Positions 12,698 through 24,354 of a DNA stretch of 64,000 nucleotides are shown in pieces. Every line of letters begins with the position of its first letter. The stretch's first letter is position 1. Origin of the DNA: Episyrphus balteatus (lineage: Eukaryota > Arthropoda > Insecta > Diptera > Syrphidae); contig NC_079136.1 in NCBI RefSeq assembly GCF_945859705.1, positions 10,271,501 through 10,335,500 of the forward strand. Direction: 5' to 3'. The notes under the pieces are model-generated. The model did no database searches. It was not told the origin of the DNA and saw only the letters and a list, made by a program, of their open reading frames with translations. A program made the position numbers and the translations under genes.

Positions 12698-13589
12698 TTT
12701 TTTTTATTCTGGATGAGGAAAGTTCACAGAATTTCCATGATTATTATTTTAAAAAGTACAAAAGCCAAAGCGTAATTAACAAATTGTTATTAACGATTAA
12801 AAAAACTTGAACAAAAGTTCAGAAAGAGCTTTTTATACCACAGGTAGGGGCGAAAATCCATTGTCATAAGGTACAGCCCCGTTGGTTGTTAGATAAGGGA
12901 AATCCTTATCTTACAGAAAAAGTCCAAGGTAACAAGTTTAAAAGTGTAAATTGGTGTTAAAAGAAATATGAAAGACAAGTTGATAATATGAAGGACAAGT
13001 TGATTTCTTATTAATTTAAATTCTAAACTTATGAGCTAATCTAATTGAAAAAGTCAAACTGGGCTGCCGATAAGAGTACCATAAGAGCGAAAAAGTATCA
13101 GAAATATGTAAAAGCATAATATTGATTGCAAGCAGGCACATATAAAATTAACAAAAATAAAAAGAAGTTGATAATTACCAGATTGAGCCACAATATGGTA
13201 GAAGCCTATGTAATTAATCTTAGAGGGCTGCCAGAGTCATCAAATTTTAGTTTGGTAAAAAAAAAATTGCATCAAATTATTGTAAGGTACAAAATTAAAA
13301 TTTAGTAAAAAAAACGCATTTTCCAATTTTTAACTATAAGAACGGATATTGCAATGAAACAAGAGTATTCAGAGTAAAAAAAAATTATAATATATTTACT
13401 AGATGTGATTTTTTGCTTTAAAAAACATTGATTTTTTTTTTTTTTATCAAAACTACAATCTTAAATTTATCCCAAAAACGGTAGGTAATGTGATCAATAC
13501 CAACCAAAATTAAAAAAAACAACATTTTGAACCTTTATTAACGGTACCTGTTACCTATAGAAATGTTTTCTACTTCTACTTTCAACGGT
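12698..13589. other. AT-rich spacer between inverted copies A and C
   Basis: I see no frame, array or element ends here. A small GATAAGGGAAATCCTTATC palindrome lies near 12890. Confidence 0.5.
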
Positions 13590-14656
13590 TTAATGCAAAA
13601 ACGTTTTCGAAAAACACAATTTTTTTTTTGAAAGCGGTTTGACATTGTGTAGCTTGTAGTGAATGTACAGTTATGTGTGACATACCAAATGAAAGGTAAG
13701 ATCATCAATAAAGTTAAATAAAATTTTGTATTTGCTTTAGATCAAAAGTTAGAACCTGTTGAATAATAAAACTTTATTTTTCCGTTATCTCAAAATTGTG
13801 ACTACAAAATTGATTGAAATTTTGCACAGATATAGTCCTGTCTACCATCTATTTACATTATAAATTTCATTTATTTATCTGTTGAAGAAAAAAGATAAAA
13901 AGAAAAAACACGGTTAAAAAGGTCAAAAAACTTGGGACAATAAAACTTGTTTTTCCCGTTATTCGGTCAAAAACCATTTTGAAATACCAATTTTTTGCAC
14001 ATGTATGCGCACAGTCATAGACTACATGTTCTATAAGCTTGAGATTTTTTGAATGCTACAAAATATTTAAAAAAAATAAAAACTCACAAAAAAATACCCC
14101 AAAATAAGTAGGTGTTTTTCAAAAACGCAGAGACTTAAAAAAATCCATATCAGACCCCTAACTTTTTTTTTTATTATCTTTCGAATTACGTTTTTCAAAT
14201 TGTCAAAAAAATTCCTTTACTCTATAATCACTACTTTGTCAAAGGTCTACCTCATGTTTTAGTTTTAGAAAACCATTAATAGCTTGGTTTTGAAATGTTT
14301 TAGAATTTTTTCAATACCATTGTCAGTCTTGCAATAAATTTATCTATTGATTAAAACAAAATTCAACTCTTTACATTGTCGCGTTTAGAAATTAGCCAAT
14401 TTTTGGAAATTTTGTTTACCCCTATTTACCCTATTAAAAGATGGAATTTTTTAAGATCCGTCAAATCCATTTAACTTCAGGTTATTATCTTTCAAATAAG
14501 CTATAGAAGATTTTTGTATCTCTAATAGTTTATTTTTAATTTTTAATTGAAATTATTGCCGCACTGCTAAAAATTTCAAGTGGAACGTAAGAAAATGGCG
14601 TCACTTTTTCGTGGTGGCTGCCATGGTACATCGATTTATAAGACCTTATCACGTCA
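13590..14656 (-). mobile_element. ACGTGATAACGTC-family repeat, copy C, 3'-truncated
   Basis: Read on the minus strand, this starts TGACGTGATAAGGTC (14642-14656) and carries the CATGGCAGCCACCAC block, TTTGAAAGATAATAACCT, AGGGTAAATAGGGGTAA and CGCAGAGACTT, ending after CTACAAGCTACACAATG. The part carrying the second inverted word and the hairpin in copies A and B is absent. It is closer to the Helitron body at 50015-50860 than copy A is, for example in AGGGTAAATAGGGGTAA and CATTTCAAAACCAAG. Confidence 0.6.
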
Positions 14657-16549
14657 AAAAAAAAAACAAGATTTATTTCCACCGATAACCCCTTTATCCT
14701 TCAAAAGAATTTAAGTATCCTTAACTACTCTTGAGCCCTTGAAAAAGTGTATGTAAATACAACCCTGATCGATGTTTAATAAAACTTTCAAACAAAAAAA
14801 AATAAGAAAAGTCAACGATGACAGCATACGACGACAGTAAAACGCCAAAATCGTAAAACAAATGCAAAGTATCTGTGGAATGACAGATACGCTTTTTATG
14901 TTGTTTTAATATCCTTGAAATCGCGCACACACAAGGTGTCTTTATTTTGATGATAATTTTTTTTTTCTTCATACTTAAATCCTTTTTTTTTTTTTTTGTC
15001 TGTGTGGGAAGGATCATACCGACAATATACGTGAGCGTCATATTATCCTTTATAGTGCAATTTTTCCTTGTTGCTTGTTTTAGTTTTTTTTTTATATCGA
15101 CAAAAGGATAATATTTTTTACTGAGAACATTATTAAGGAGAATAAAGAATTTTCGTCTGTGTTTTTCATTTATTCGTTTTGGTTTTTTATTTTTGTTTTT
15201 TGTTTTCGTTCTCAATTTTTTTTTTAAGTAGAAGAAATATAAGGTAAAGGAGTATATAAAAGCTTGATTTAAGTGGATTGCAGTGAAAAAATATTGTTGG
15301 TATGTGATTGTGAAGATATTTGATTCAATCTTGATATAAAGTCGACTTCTTGTTCTTCTGAGAATTCAAAAAGGATTTTAGTTTATTATTTTTTTTTATT
15401 TTAGGTAGGAAGATGGTTTATGTTTTCTTCTTACTAAAGAAAGACTCTATAAAAAGGTAGATATATTTGTACTAACTCGTGTTTTATTTCATGTGAAAGT
15501 AGATAATTTTGCTGTATTGCATTTTTTATTTTGCAAGGAATTTGGATTTTATGTAGCTTTTAGCACGTAATGAGATGTTTTTGATAATTAAATTAAGTAG
15601 GTACTTTGTGGGATTTTTTTTTTTTTAAGACCTCATAAAAAAGATTGCAAACTTGAGGATTAAATAGTTATACCTTTCGTGTGTCTTTTTTTTTCTGATA
15701 CAACTTGTATCTATGAGCTTAATGAGTTCTGCAAAGCAACAAGCTGATTTATTAATTTGTAAACCAAACAAAAAAAAATTTATGTCAAATTGTAATTTTT
15801 CATAAAATTTCATGACAACTAGCAATTCATTATCCAAGACCATGGAATGGACATACAATATATCTCTCTACTATATTTTTCTATAAAATGTCATTTCTCA
15901 GCTTAATAGTGTAGGTAGCCATTTCCCAGCTAATGATAATAATAGTTTTCCTTTGGACCTATGGATATTTTATTTGCATATCACTCTCTCGAACGAAATA
16001 GCTCCCAAATGATTTACAACTTTCTGAGTATGAAAAAAAGCACAATCTGAATTTTTATTTGTTTCATTTTGCTTGAAATATAATATTTTAAACGACAACA
16101 CTTTTACACCATTGCACGCCACAGCACAATTACAATCGATTTCGAAAGCAAAAAACAACAAAAATAACAAAAAGCCAACCAACGTAGAATATTCACTGAC
16201 CAACTTTTTGTATTATCCTGCATTTAAAAAAATATACATACAATCATTTTCAATTTAATTGAATCCAAACAAAAACATAAAATGAACAAAAATGCAGAAG
16301 AAAAAAAAATAAATAACAACAACAACAGAAAAGAGAGAAGAGAAAAAAATTAAAACGTGGTAATGTCGTGCAACAAGGACCTCTGTGAGTGCCCACAAAA
16401 TGTTACCCATTATTCTTCAAGCCAGAAAAAAAAACTATAATAAACTTTCACTCTTTGTCAAGGATGGAATAGGTTTCTTGCAGGCCTTAACTTGATGAAC
16501 TGTTGATTTAAAAGACGAAGTTTATCATTTTTTCTATTTTTTTTCCAAT
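14657..16549. other. AT-rich unique DNA, no credible gene
   Basis: The longest open frame of the window lies here on the minus strand (14721-15215, 164 codons). It is K- and N-rich at its start, with a C, F and L mixture later, and has no recognisable domain. Its codons simply follow the local A/T runs, so I take it as chance. A further pair of overlapping frames on opposite strands near 16073-16203 has the same character. Confidence 0.5.
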
Positions 16550-18720
16550 TTTTGGTGATATTTCGAAAAATATGAATTTTCGTATTAATTAAATATAGGA
16601 AGTTTTCTTTATTAGTAAAAATTTCGGAATGAAAGGTTACCTAAGCTTTAAGGAACTTTGATTTTTTTTCGCGATTTTAATTCTACTGGACAGATTTTTT
16701 AGGTTTCAGATATTGAATGAATTTTATTTTTTATGGATGGGTTTTCGATATTTACTACATTTTGTTAATAAATGTGTTATATATTTTTTGACAGTTTAAT
16801 TGAATGAAATTTTGAATTTTTATATTGCTTTTTTTAACATTTAAAGCATTCGGTATGCTTAGTTTTCAAAGTTTTCAAGTTTAGCATTTAAAAGATTTGG
16901 AGTTCTGCGAATTACAGACTTACAAAATATTTAGAATTTCCTTTGGATTCTAGGATTTGGTTTTAAACTGGAATCCAGTTCTGCTTACTGTTGGGTTTAT
17001 TTTAACGTTTCCAATATTATATTAGTTTTTGTAAAAATGTGTTTTTGAAATTATAATTTTCTGGATTTCAGGGTTTTTTGGTTTTTGAATAGCCTTGAAT
17101 GTAAATTTTTTTAATTCGGATAAAACCGTTTGCTGCTAATTGTGAGCTTGAAAAATTTCTGGTTTTCGAATTTTCTAAGATTTTCGATTCAAAGTCAGTG
17201 TGATGCGTTTTCTAGGTTTGTATTTATGGATTTTTATTTGTAATTTTTTTTTTGTGGAATTTGGAATTTCACACTTTGTAATTTAATGTATTTGGTGTTT
17301 TTAGGATTTATTAATTCTCATTTTTCAGAATCATTATAGTGTTCAGATTTTGGGGCCTTAGATTTTGAGTATTTTATGTAAGTTTTCGATTCCTTTTGGC
17401 TATATTCCTTTAATTTTGGAATTTTCAAAACTAAGGTTTTTCGTATGCAAAGTTTTCAAGTTGATGTTAAATTATGTGTAGTGGATTTTGGATATTTTGA
17501 GTTTTTTTTCTTAGATTTGTTCCGCCACAAATTTTGAGTTTTGGAGAGGTAGGAGCGAGAAAATACTTGGCTTAAAAAATTACCTTGAATCTTTGGATTT
17601 TTGGACAAATTTCACAAATTTTTATTCAACATATTTTACGTTTTGATTTTGTGTATTTCGGAGGCTAAGAAAATTATGCTTTCAAAACTTATACTTCTTG
17701 GCAAAGTTTAGGATCTGGTTGGTTTACTTACTCCTCGAGACTGTCAGATATTTGATTTCGTAACTAACTATAAATAACTGATTCAGCTCCCACTTTTGGG
17801 AACCTGAATTTCAATTTTTTTTTTTAAGTTTTCAAAATTATTTAGAATTTTTGAGAACCAGGTTCGTGAAATATGTATGATATTTTGTAATTTTCACATT
17901 TTGTCAGAATATGTAAACATGATTGTATACTTTAAAATTTTATGAATAAGTATTTCTTTTTGGTTGAAGGTTTTTTTTGTGCAATCAAAAATGCTACAAG
18001 TTTTATTAAAATAAGGGTTATTTTGAAAATTAAATCTTAAAAAGATACAGTTTTCAGGTGTTATGCTTTCATTTTTTTTTTTTTTAATTATTCATTTCAG
18101 ATCAAAATGTAATAATTTTGAGCTTTTATATTGATTCATTCTGATCAGCTCATTTTTTTACAGCTTTAGAATTTTCGGTTATCGGAACTGGATATTTCTG
18201 GTAGATTTCTTACCCTGACACACTCTAAATTTTTTAGTATTAACGATTTTGGATAATAAGGATAATTTTAAAAATTTTGAACTTTGGGTTTGACAGATTC
18301 TGGATTTTTGTTGTTTGATTTTAAGAAATTTAGTTTTTACTTGTACATTTTGGGCATTAAGAGGTTTTCATGCATTAAAGAAAAACGGTTTTAAAAAAAA
18401 TTATTTGTTGTTGATTTTTTGGGCTTTAGGCATTCAAAAAATTAATTTTCTTAAATTAGAATTCTTGGAACTTCGGGATATTTGTATTCAACTTTCAAAA
18501 TTTTGAGATTTTAGGATTTTGGATGTTTTAAATTTTCTTTAAGCCATTGGTTTAAATTTACGAATTATGTTTCTTTCTTAAATCTTAGGGTGTTTTTGGA
18601 CCTTACATTGGGGTTTTGAACATGAATTTTGGGTTTTCTGTAACTCGTGTTTTTGGATTTTTGAATACGAACTTGTTTTTTAAACTATTGAATTTTTTGT
18701 TTCTTCTGATTTTAAGATTT
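16550..18720. repeat. T/G-skewed decayed repeat (GATTTTGGATTTT-like)
   Basis: For about 2.1 kb the plus strand is dominated by T, with G far above C. Words such as GGATTTT, TTTTGGA, TTTCGATT and GTTTTCAAG return again and again without fixed spacing. It looks like a very old tandem array of a short unit. Small frames inside (for example 18315-18506) reflect the skew and are not genes. Confidence 0.5.
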
Positions 18721-20092
18721 TAACCCATTAATAATCCATTCAGTTAGCACAAGTTAAGGGCAAATTGGGGTCCCAACGAAATGAATACTTTTTCGAATAA
18801 TATGAATCCACCCCTTGTTTTTTTCCATCAAATGCTTCCTCCATCGTCATCGCTCGGCGAAGCATAACACAAGGCCCAACACACAAGTTTACTGCATTTT
18901 ATTATGGCATTTGCAATATCCTGTGACCCACATGTGATTTGGTTAAATGCGCAAATAAAAACAATTGAAAAAAAAAAACAAAGTTTCATATAAAAAATTA
19001 CACACACTGAAACCAAAAAATGTTTAAAAATAAAAACAAAAAAAACCTACACACAAGAGAAAATGTATTAAATTGAAGTCCCTTCAATTCTCCAGAGAAA
19101 CCTACAATACTCGGTGATTGTTGCTGGCAACACTCTCTACCGTCATTTGCTGACAACGGCGGCGGCGACTACTGTCCCAAACCTGGACACATGGACATTG
19201 GACAACAATGCAGGTGAAACACGCGCAAAAAAGAATATTTTTTTCTGTTCCGTTCTGGTGTCTGTTTGTTTTGTTGGTCGTCCCAGACATCAGGTTGTGT
19301 GTGTCCTGTCCTGTATGCCATTATTATTTTTCACCTTTTCCTTAATGCCATGTGTTTTTCGCTCTTGTCATTTTATTCGCACAGGATAATGTCATACATA
19401 TACGAGTACACAAAGGATGTGGATGCAGAACGTTACATTAAAAAAAAAATAGCAAAACAAAAAATCAGCTCGAATCTTGGTTGAATTACGATGAAAGGAG
19501 AATGTGTGGCAGGTGAAATAGTAGAGGCAGAACAACAAAAAGGATAATGAGAATGCAACGAGTTGGCATAAACGTTTCACCTCATTTCATATGACACGCA
19601 GTGACGTCGTCGTCGTTGTTGCATTTCGTTAATGACGGGTACTTTAAGTGAGAACTTGCTTTAATATGTTTCTCTGCTTCTCTTTATAGTCGTCCTCGGT
19701 TGATGGTAACCCTATTATATTCAGAGATTTAAACTAGTTTGCTTTTGTTGTTGTTATTTTGTAGTTTACCACAAAAGATCTCTTCCTGATTTCATAGTCC
19801 CGCTTGAGCTTTACACATTAATCGCATTATAATTACAAGGGAGTTGAGGAAACAGAATACAACAACAATATTGTTGCAACAAGCTAAGAGTTTTTATGTC
19901 CTTGTGTATGAGTTGGGTGGTTTTTTCCTGTTTTTTTTTTTATCCTTTGTAAGCAACAAAGGATTTGGCTGTGTAACCTACCTGGATTGGTAGTACTTTT
20001 TTTCTGTAGATATTTGTTGTTGTAGAAAATGAGCATTTTTATTCCCTGTTTAATGTTGCATTTTTACCTCATTTTCTCTCTCCTTAATACAG
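18721..20092. other. Less AT-rich unique DNA
   Basis: The stretch 18820-19640 has more C and G than its surroundings, including GGCGGCGGCGAC near 19160 and GACGTCGTCGTCGTTG near 19602. Frames overlap on both strands (about 19102-19580), are cysteine-rich and match nothing I know. The balanced composition would suit a conserved regulatory region or an unrecognised exon, but there is no direct evidence. Confidence 0.35.
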
Positions 20093-20243
20093 GAGGCGTT
20101 GAATAAAAAATGAGGAAAAAAACGTACGTGGTTCCAACAGCTACATCCTAGATCCAGCCAACCATCAGCAATTGGACGGACGTTTCTTTGGCACACCCAG
20201 ACCTAAATGTAGAGTGTTTCTCCAGACGACAAGTCGTAGAGAG
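20093..20243 (+). CDS. Candidate internal exon of unknown gene
   Basis: A good acceptor (CTCTCTCCTTAATACAG, ending 20092) is followed by about 150 bases that are much less AT-rich than the flanks. One frame stays open from 20103 to the TAA at 20250-20252 and includes NSYILDPANHQQLDGRFFG and then TPRPKCRVFLQTTSRR, which looks like ordinary protein rather than low complexity. A possible donor (GAG then GTATCA) follows at 20244 but is weak. In the same frame a TGA lies at 20100, so the exon would have to start later or use another phase. I recognise no family. It lies on the strand opposite to the ratchet sites, so it would belong to a nested gene or be a relic. Confidence 0.25.
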
Positions 20244-20252
20244 GTATCATAA

Positions 20253-21286
20253 AAGTCCTTTTTTTTAAGGACCCAAACAATTTTTATCCAGCAGTTTTTC
20301 TAGGGCAGTATTAATTTGGGTCTCTTTAAAGTCGAAATAGCAAAAATGAAACGAAAAAAAAAACAAATTATGGGTCGAATTAAAAGAACATTTCCTTGCC
20401 TGGAGGATTTGTTTACTCTTTGGCTTTAAAAATGCATATACCTTTTCTATGCTTTAACTTTTGAATGAAAGTAGGTTGGTAGGTTTGTAGATGGTTTTTC
20501 TAGTTCTTTTTTAAAAAAAGGTAGTTAAAGGGGAGAGAAATTTATATTACATTGAGAAAATTTTAATGATTATAGTTAGAAGCTTATGTTGCATTTTTGG
20601 CTTTTGTTAGAAAGGCAACAGCCGGAAGCAAAAACCATTGATTACAGGTTCTAACGAAAGTAGAAGGTTACCGAACTCGAAGAACACGTCAGATGACTTG
20701 TTTGTTACATTGAATTATTTAAACCAAATTTAGGTACCTACTACATTATGTTGAACTTTGCTTTTCGAGTTAGGGCTAAAATAATCTTAGTATGCAAATT
20801 GATAACAAATATCCTTAGCAACGTATCGATGTACTGGAAGTTTTTACTCTGGACAAACAATCAATCTAGTTAATGAACTTTATGGGTTGTTATCGCTCTT
20901 TAGAGCTTGAGGAGAATAGCATGATATAATTTTGTTGCAGATTTAAGGGAACTCGCCAGTGAACTTATCAATTTAAAAACGTTTCTTCCCACAAGAGTGT
21001 TGAGCTTCATCAACTTACATCAACGACTTTAAGCTTCAATGTGTCCGCCCCGTCAAACCTCACGGATAAAATTTTAGTATTTCTACTGGACTTTATTCGC
21101 TTATTAATACATAGTTCTGCGCTAATAAAATAAGAATTTTATATTAACAGCCAAAAAAAACGGAAACCTTAATAAAATGATAATCTACATACAGAAAAAT
21201 CGAAATTGTTTTTTTTTTTTTTTTTGTACTTCCAAAAATCGATTGCACACTTCTAGAATATAATCGCCAAATATGGGATCTTAATA
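20253..21286. other. AT-rich unique DNA, nothing recognised
   Basis: There is no frame or repeat end here. The stretch directly precedes the hAT MITE. Confidence 0.5.
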
Positions 21287-21294
21287 TTAATGAG

Positions 21295-21553
21295 TAGTGA
21301 TTGGAACTATCGAATGATTTGAACTATCGAATAGTTCATTCATTCATTCATTTATTCATTCGAATAAAAACTATCGAATAAAACTATCGAATAAAAACTA
21401 TCGAACAAACTATCGAATAAACTATCGAATAAAAACTATTCGAATGAAAATAGTAACTAAATGAATGAATGAATGATTTAAAACTATCGAATGAATGAAT
21501 ATTTTACAACTATCGATAGTTTGATTGTTTTTATTCGATAGTTCCCATCACTA
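21295..21553. mobile_element. 259-bp hAT MITE built of CTATCGAATAAA repeats
   Basis: The ends are inverted: TAGTGATTGGAACTATCGAA on the left and TAGTGATGGGAACTATCGAA on the right read inward, one mismatch in 20. Both sides carry the 8-bp duplication TTAATGAG (21287-21294 and 21554-21561). An 8-bp duplication and this end type fit the hAT superfamily. The interior is almost entirely repeats of CTATCGAATAAA plus ATTC/GAAT runs, and the whole element can fold back on itself. Confidence 0.85.
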
Positions 21554-21561
21554 TTAATGAG

Positions 21562-22229
21562 TCCTCCGCTTCGCAATTTTCCATTTTTACATCAATCTTT
21601 TCCTAAAAAAATTATTTTTTTTTTATAAATCGAACACCTCATAATGTTGGTGGTTGGAATGTGTTTGTTAGATTTTTGAGAAGAGTCTAAGTAGTATACA
21701 AAATAATGGTTAGTTTTGTTGATTGGAAATCTTTTAGTGTCAACTGCGAAAGCAAAGGTGTGAGTGATCTTTGGTATTATTTTTGCGCGGAAAAGTTAAC
21801 CTACCTGATATGAACGCCAAAAATTATGGTTAGTGACAAAAAAAGCTATGTATTGGCTAACTCGCTTAAACTAGCTTAAATTTGACAAGCTTATAGTTGG
21901 GCCTCATAACCTCATGGGTTACCGCACATATTGGTTTACCACATATACTTACGAGTTAATCACACACTAGTCAAACCTACAGAATGAATATAGAAAAAAT
22001 CCAATATAAGTTCAAGTGACCTCAACTCCAAAAATTTATAAAGCGTTTCGCCCAGGTACGACAAATCGATGCCAGTCAAAAAGGACATTAACTAGAGTTA
22101 ATTTTAATTTTTTGCAGAAAACATAGTAAGTGTAAAGAATATGCAGAGTTAAGCTTTTATGGAGTCAACAAACTAAACGCACTTTTCAAGTTTATACATG
22201 GTCCCATTTATTTGGTTTTAAGCCAGGCA
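21562..22229. other. Unique DNA between two hAT insertions
   Basis: Moderately AT-rich, with no frame or repeat recognised. Confidence 0.5.
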
Positions 22230-22347
22230 TTAGTTACCAGTGGCGTATCCAGAAAAAAATTTGGAGGGGGCTGAAAAATTTTCAAAAATTTTTTTAGAGG
22301 GTAAATTTACGAAATATTTGTCTCTCTTTTTTATCCAGAGTGAAGCG

Positions 22348-23631
22348 GGGATCGGGTCAAAATTCTGGCTTCAAAATTCTGCTTTTCAAAACTCTGCTTT
22401 TTTAACGAAAATTCTGTTTTTCAAAATTCTGCTTTTTTTCTATTCTGCTTTTCAAAATTCTGCTTTTTAAAATTCTGCTTTGCAAAATTCTGCCAGCATT
22501 ATACTTGAACAAAAAAATTCTGCCAAAAAAAAAAACAGATTTTTATAGCATATGCGCTGACTAAAGAAAAATACACCTCATTAATGTAATTCAACATTAG
22601 TACTTTCCTAAATTTTTTTGTTTAAGTGTCGCAAATATTTTTTAAAATGCATAGACTGACTTTCTTTCAAATAAAATCTATAACTTATTGCAACCGATGT
22701 CGTTTGATACAAGATATTTCTTTTCTTATTAAAATTCTGAATATTCATCTTTATTTTACAAATTAAAAAAATTTTGAATTATTTTCGGAAATGTTTAGTA
22801 TTAAAAACCTTTTCTTAACCCCTTGTAACCCAACATCGTAAATTTTAAAATTAATAATGTCAATCGAAAGGGCTTTAGCTATAATAAAACACGTATTCTT
22901 TAAAAATTCAATAAATTAATTATTTGCTTAGTTATTTCGAAATTTACGCAGTAAAAAAAAAGTTTAAATAATTTATTTTTGTATATAAATGCAAAAATTC
23001 AAACAAAAAGCTATCTAATATTTATTTTTAGGCGCATTCCTAAAATCCAAAAATAAAACCCCGTTAGTTTATGCACGAAAAATATTTTTTCTGAATTTCG
23101 TAGTTTTTACATAAATTTGCTTGTTTTCCAAAAAAGCTAAACTTTCAACATTAACTGCCAATTAAAAACTATTTGTACTATTTATTAGAAATATGGCGCA
23201 TTATTTCGATAAAGCAATTCTTAAAGATTGTGTAAGAAGCTTTAAAAGAATAAAAATATGTTTTTCACAGCTTTTGGGCGATCTTTTTCGGTTTGTTACA
23301 GAAATGTCACATTGGGCTACAAGGGGTTAATATTTTCAAATTCATTCATTTATAAAAAAAAATTAATATGCATTCAAAGAATGACAAATTATGTAGGTAG
23401 GTAATCAAAGAAGATTATTCTACAGAATTTTGTAAAATTAAAAATTCTGCAAAAAATTTTTTGCAGAATTTTGAAAAACAGTATTATGAAAAGCAGAATT
23501 TTGAAAAACAGAATTTTGAAAAACAGAATTTTGAAAAACAGAATTTTGAAAAGCAGAATTTTGAAAGCAAAATTTTGTAAAGCAGAACTTTGACAAAAGA
23601 ATTGAGCCCTGCAGAATTTCAACCCCAACCC
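22348..23631. mobile_element. Foldback-like element with CAAAATTCTGCTTTT arrays, copy 1
   Basis: Both arms are made of tandem repeats of about 15 bases (CAAAATTCTGCTTTT on the left, its complement on the right). The tips are GGGATCGGGTCAAAATTCTG on the left and GGGTTGGGGTTGAAATTCTG on the right read inward. A perfect 9-bp duplication AGTGAAGCG flanks it (22339-22347, 23632-23640). Arms of short direct repeats plus a 9-bp duplication are the known build of Drosophila FB elements, which are linked to the MULE superfamily. It lies inside a hAT element and is itself interrupted at 22819. Runs of QNSAF/QNSVF or KILLF/KILFF codons in frames here come from the array. Confidence 0.85.
22819..23326. 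mobile_element. 508-bp MITE with TTAA duplication (piggyBac-like)
   Basis: The ends CCCCTTGTAACCCAA and CCCCTTGTAGCCCAA (read inward) match at 14 of 15 positions. TTAA lies directly outside both (22815-22818, 23327-23330). TTAA duplication with C-rich tips is typical of piggyBac-type elements. The related foldback element at 53881-54696 has the same sequence with a single TTAA (54231-54234) and no insert, so the insertion is confirmed by its empty site. No protein is encoded. Confidence 0.9.
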
Positions 23632-24354
23632 AGTGAAGCGCTGTGTTGAAAGGAATTAAAGTGGTATAGCATTTTGCTGCTCTCGACAGCTTCGTACTAC
23701 TGTCTCCTCCTTTCACATTTAAAGTAGTGTTTTTACAAAACTTTTGTATCTCAAACAAAGTTTCTAAAGTGAAATTACTGCTGCTATGAACATGGATGCA
23801 ATTTTATTGGCAATTTTAATGGAAAAAAAGCAGAAATTAAAAGAACTAAATAAGAATAATGTAAGTGAAATGTACAACATGTCCGATATTATTGAAAATT
23901 TTAAAAGAAAAATGATTTAGGTAAAGTGTAAGGCGAATGAGGAAGTTTTGATAATATTTTGTTCAAAAATTTAAACAGAAACGAAATTAATTGAATTCGA
24001 TCAGAAAATCTAAATGAGTGAAAAAAATTCAGAACACCACATAAGAAGTTTTGCATAGTTAAATGGTGACGTAATTCGACGTCAAAATACTAAAAAAAAA
24101 CGTCAAAATGAACCTAACTCAAACCTCAACGTCAGCTAAAGCCTTAACTTAGACAAACACAAATAGTCGTTTTAGAACTTGAAGGGGGCTCGACCATCTG
24201 AGCTGAATCTAAATCTCTAAGATTTACTAAAAAGTTTGAGTTAATCATGTACCTACATTATGATGAAATCAGCTTAATAATTACATGATCTTGAAGGCTT
24301 GGGGGGGGGCTTGAGCCCCCTGAGCCCCCCCCTCAATACGCCACTGTTAGTTAC

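Larger units (their letters stand above)
22238..24346. mobile_element. hAT element with nested insertions
   Basis: Ends are CAGTGGCGTATCC on the left and CAGTGGCGTATTGAGG on the right read inward, with G runs just inside both. The 8-bp duplication TTAGTTAC flanks it (22230-22237 and 24347-24354). These are standard hAT traits. Without its insertions it would be about 816 bases. A 44-codon frame at 23786-23920 starts MNMDAILLAILMEKKQKLKE and holds a possible donor (GTAAGT). It may be a scrap of the parent gene, but I cannot identify it as transposase, so the element is non-autonomous. Confidence 0.85.

Noticed and set aside
14721..15215. Longest open frame (164 codons, minus strand)
   Set aside because: K/N-rich AT-driven composition, no domain, no splice or start context of note. 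Expected by chance in such DNA.
22240..24060. QNSAFQNSVF-type and KILLFKILFF-type frames at the foldback arms
   Set aside because: They come from the CAAAATTCTGC repeat read in different frames.
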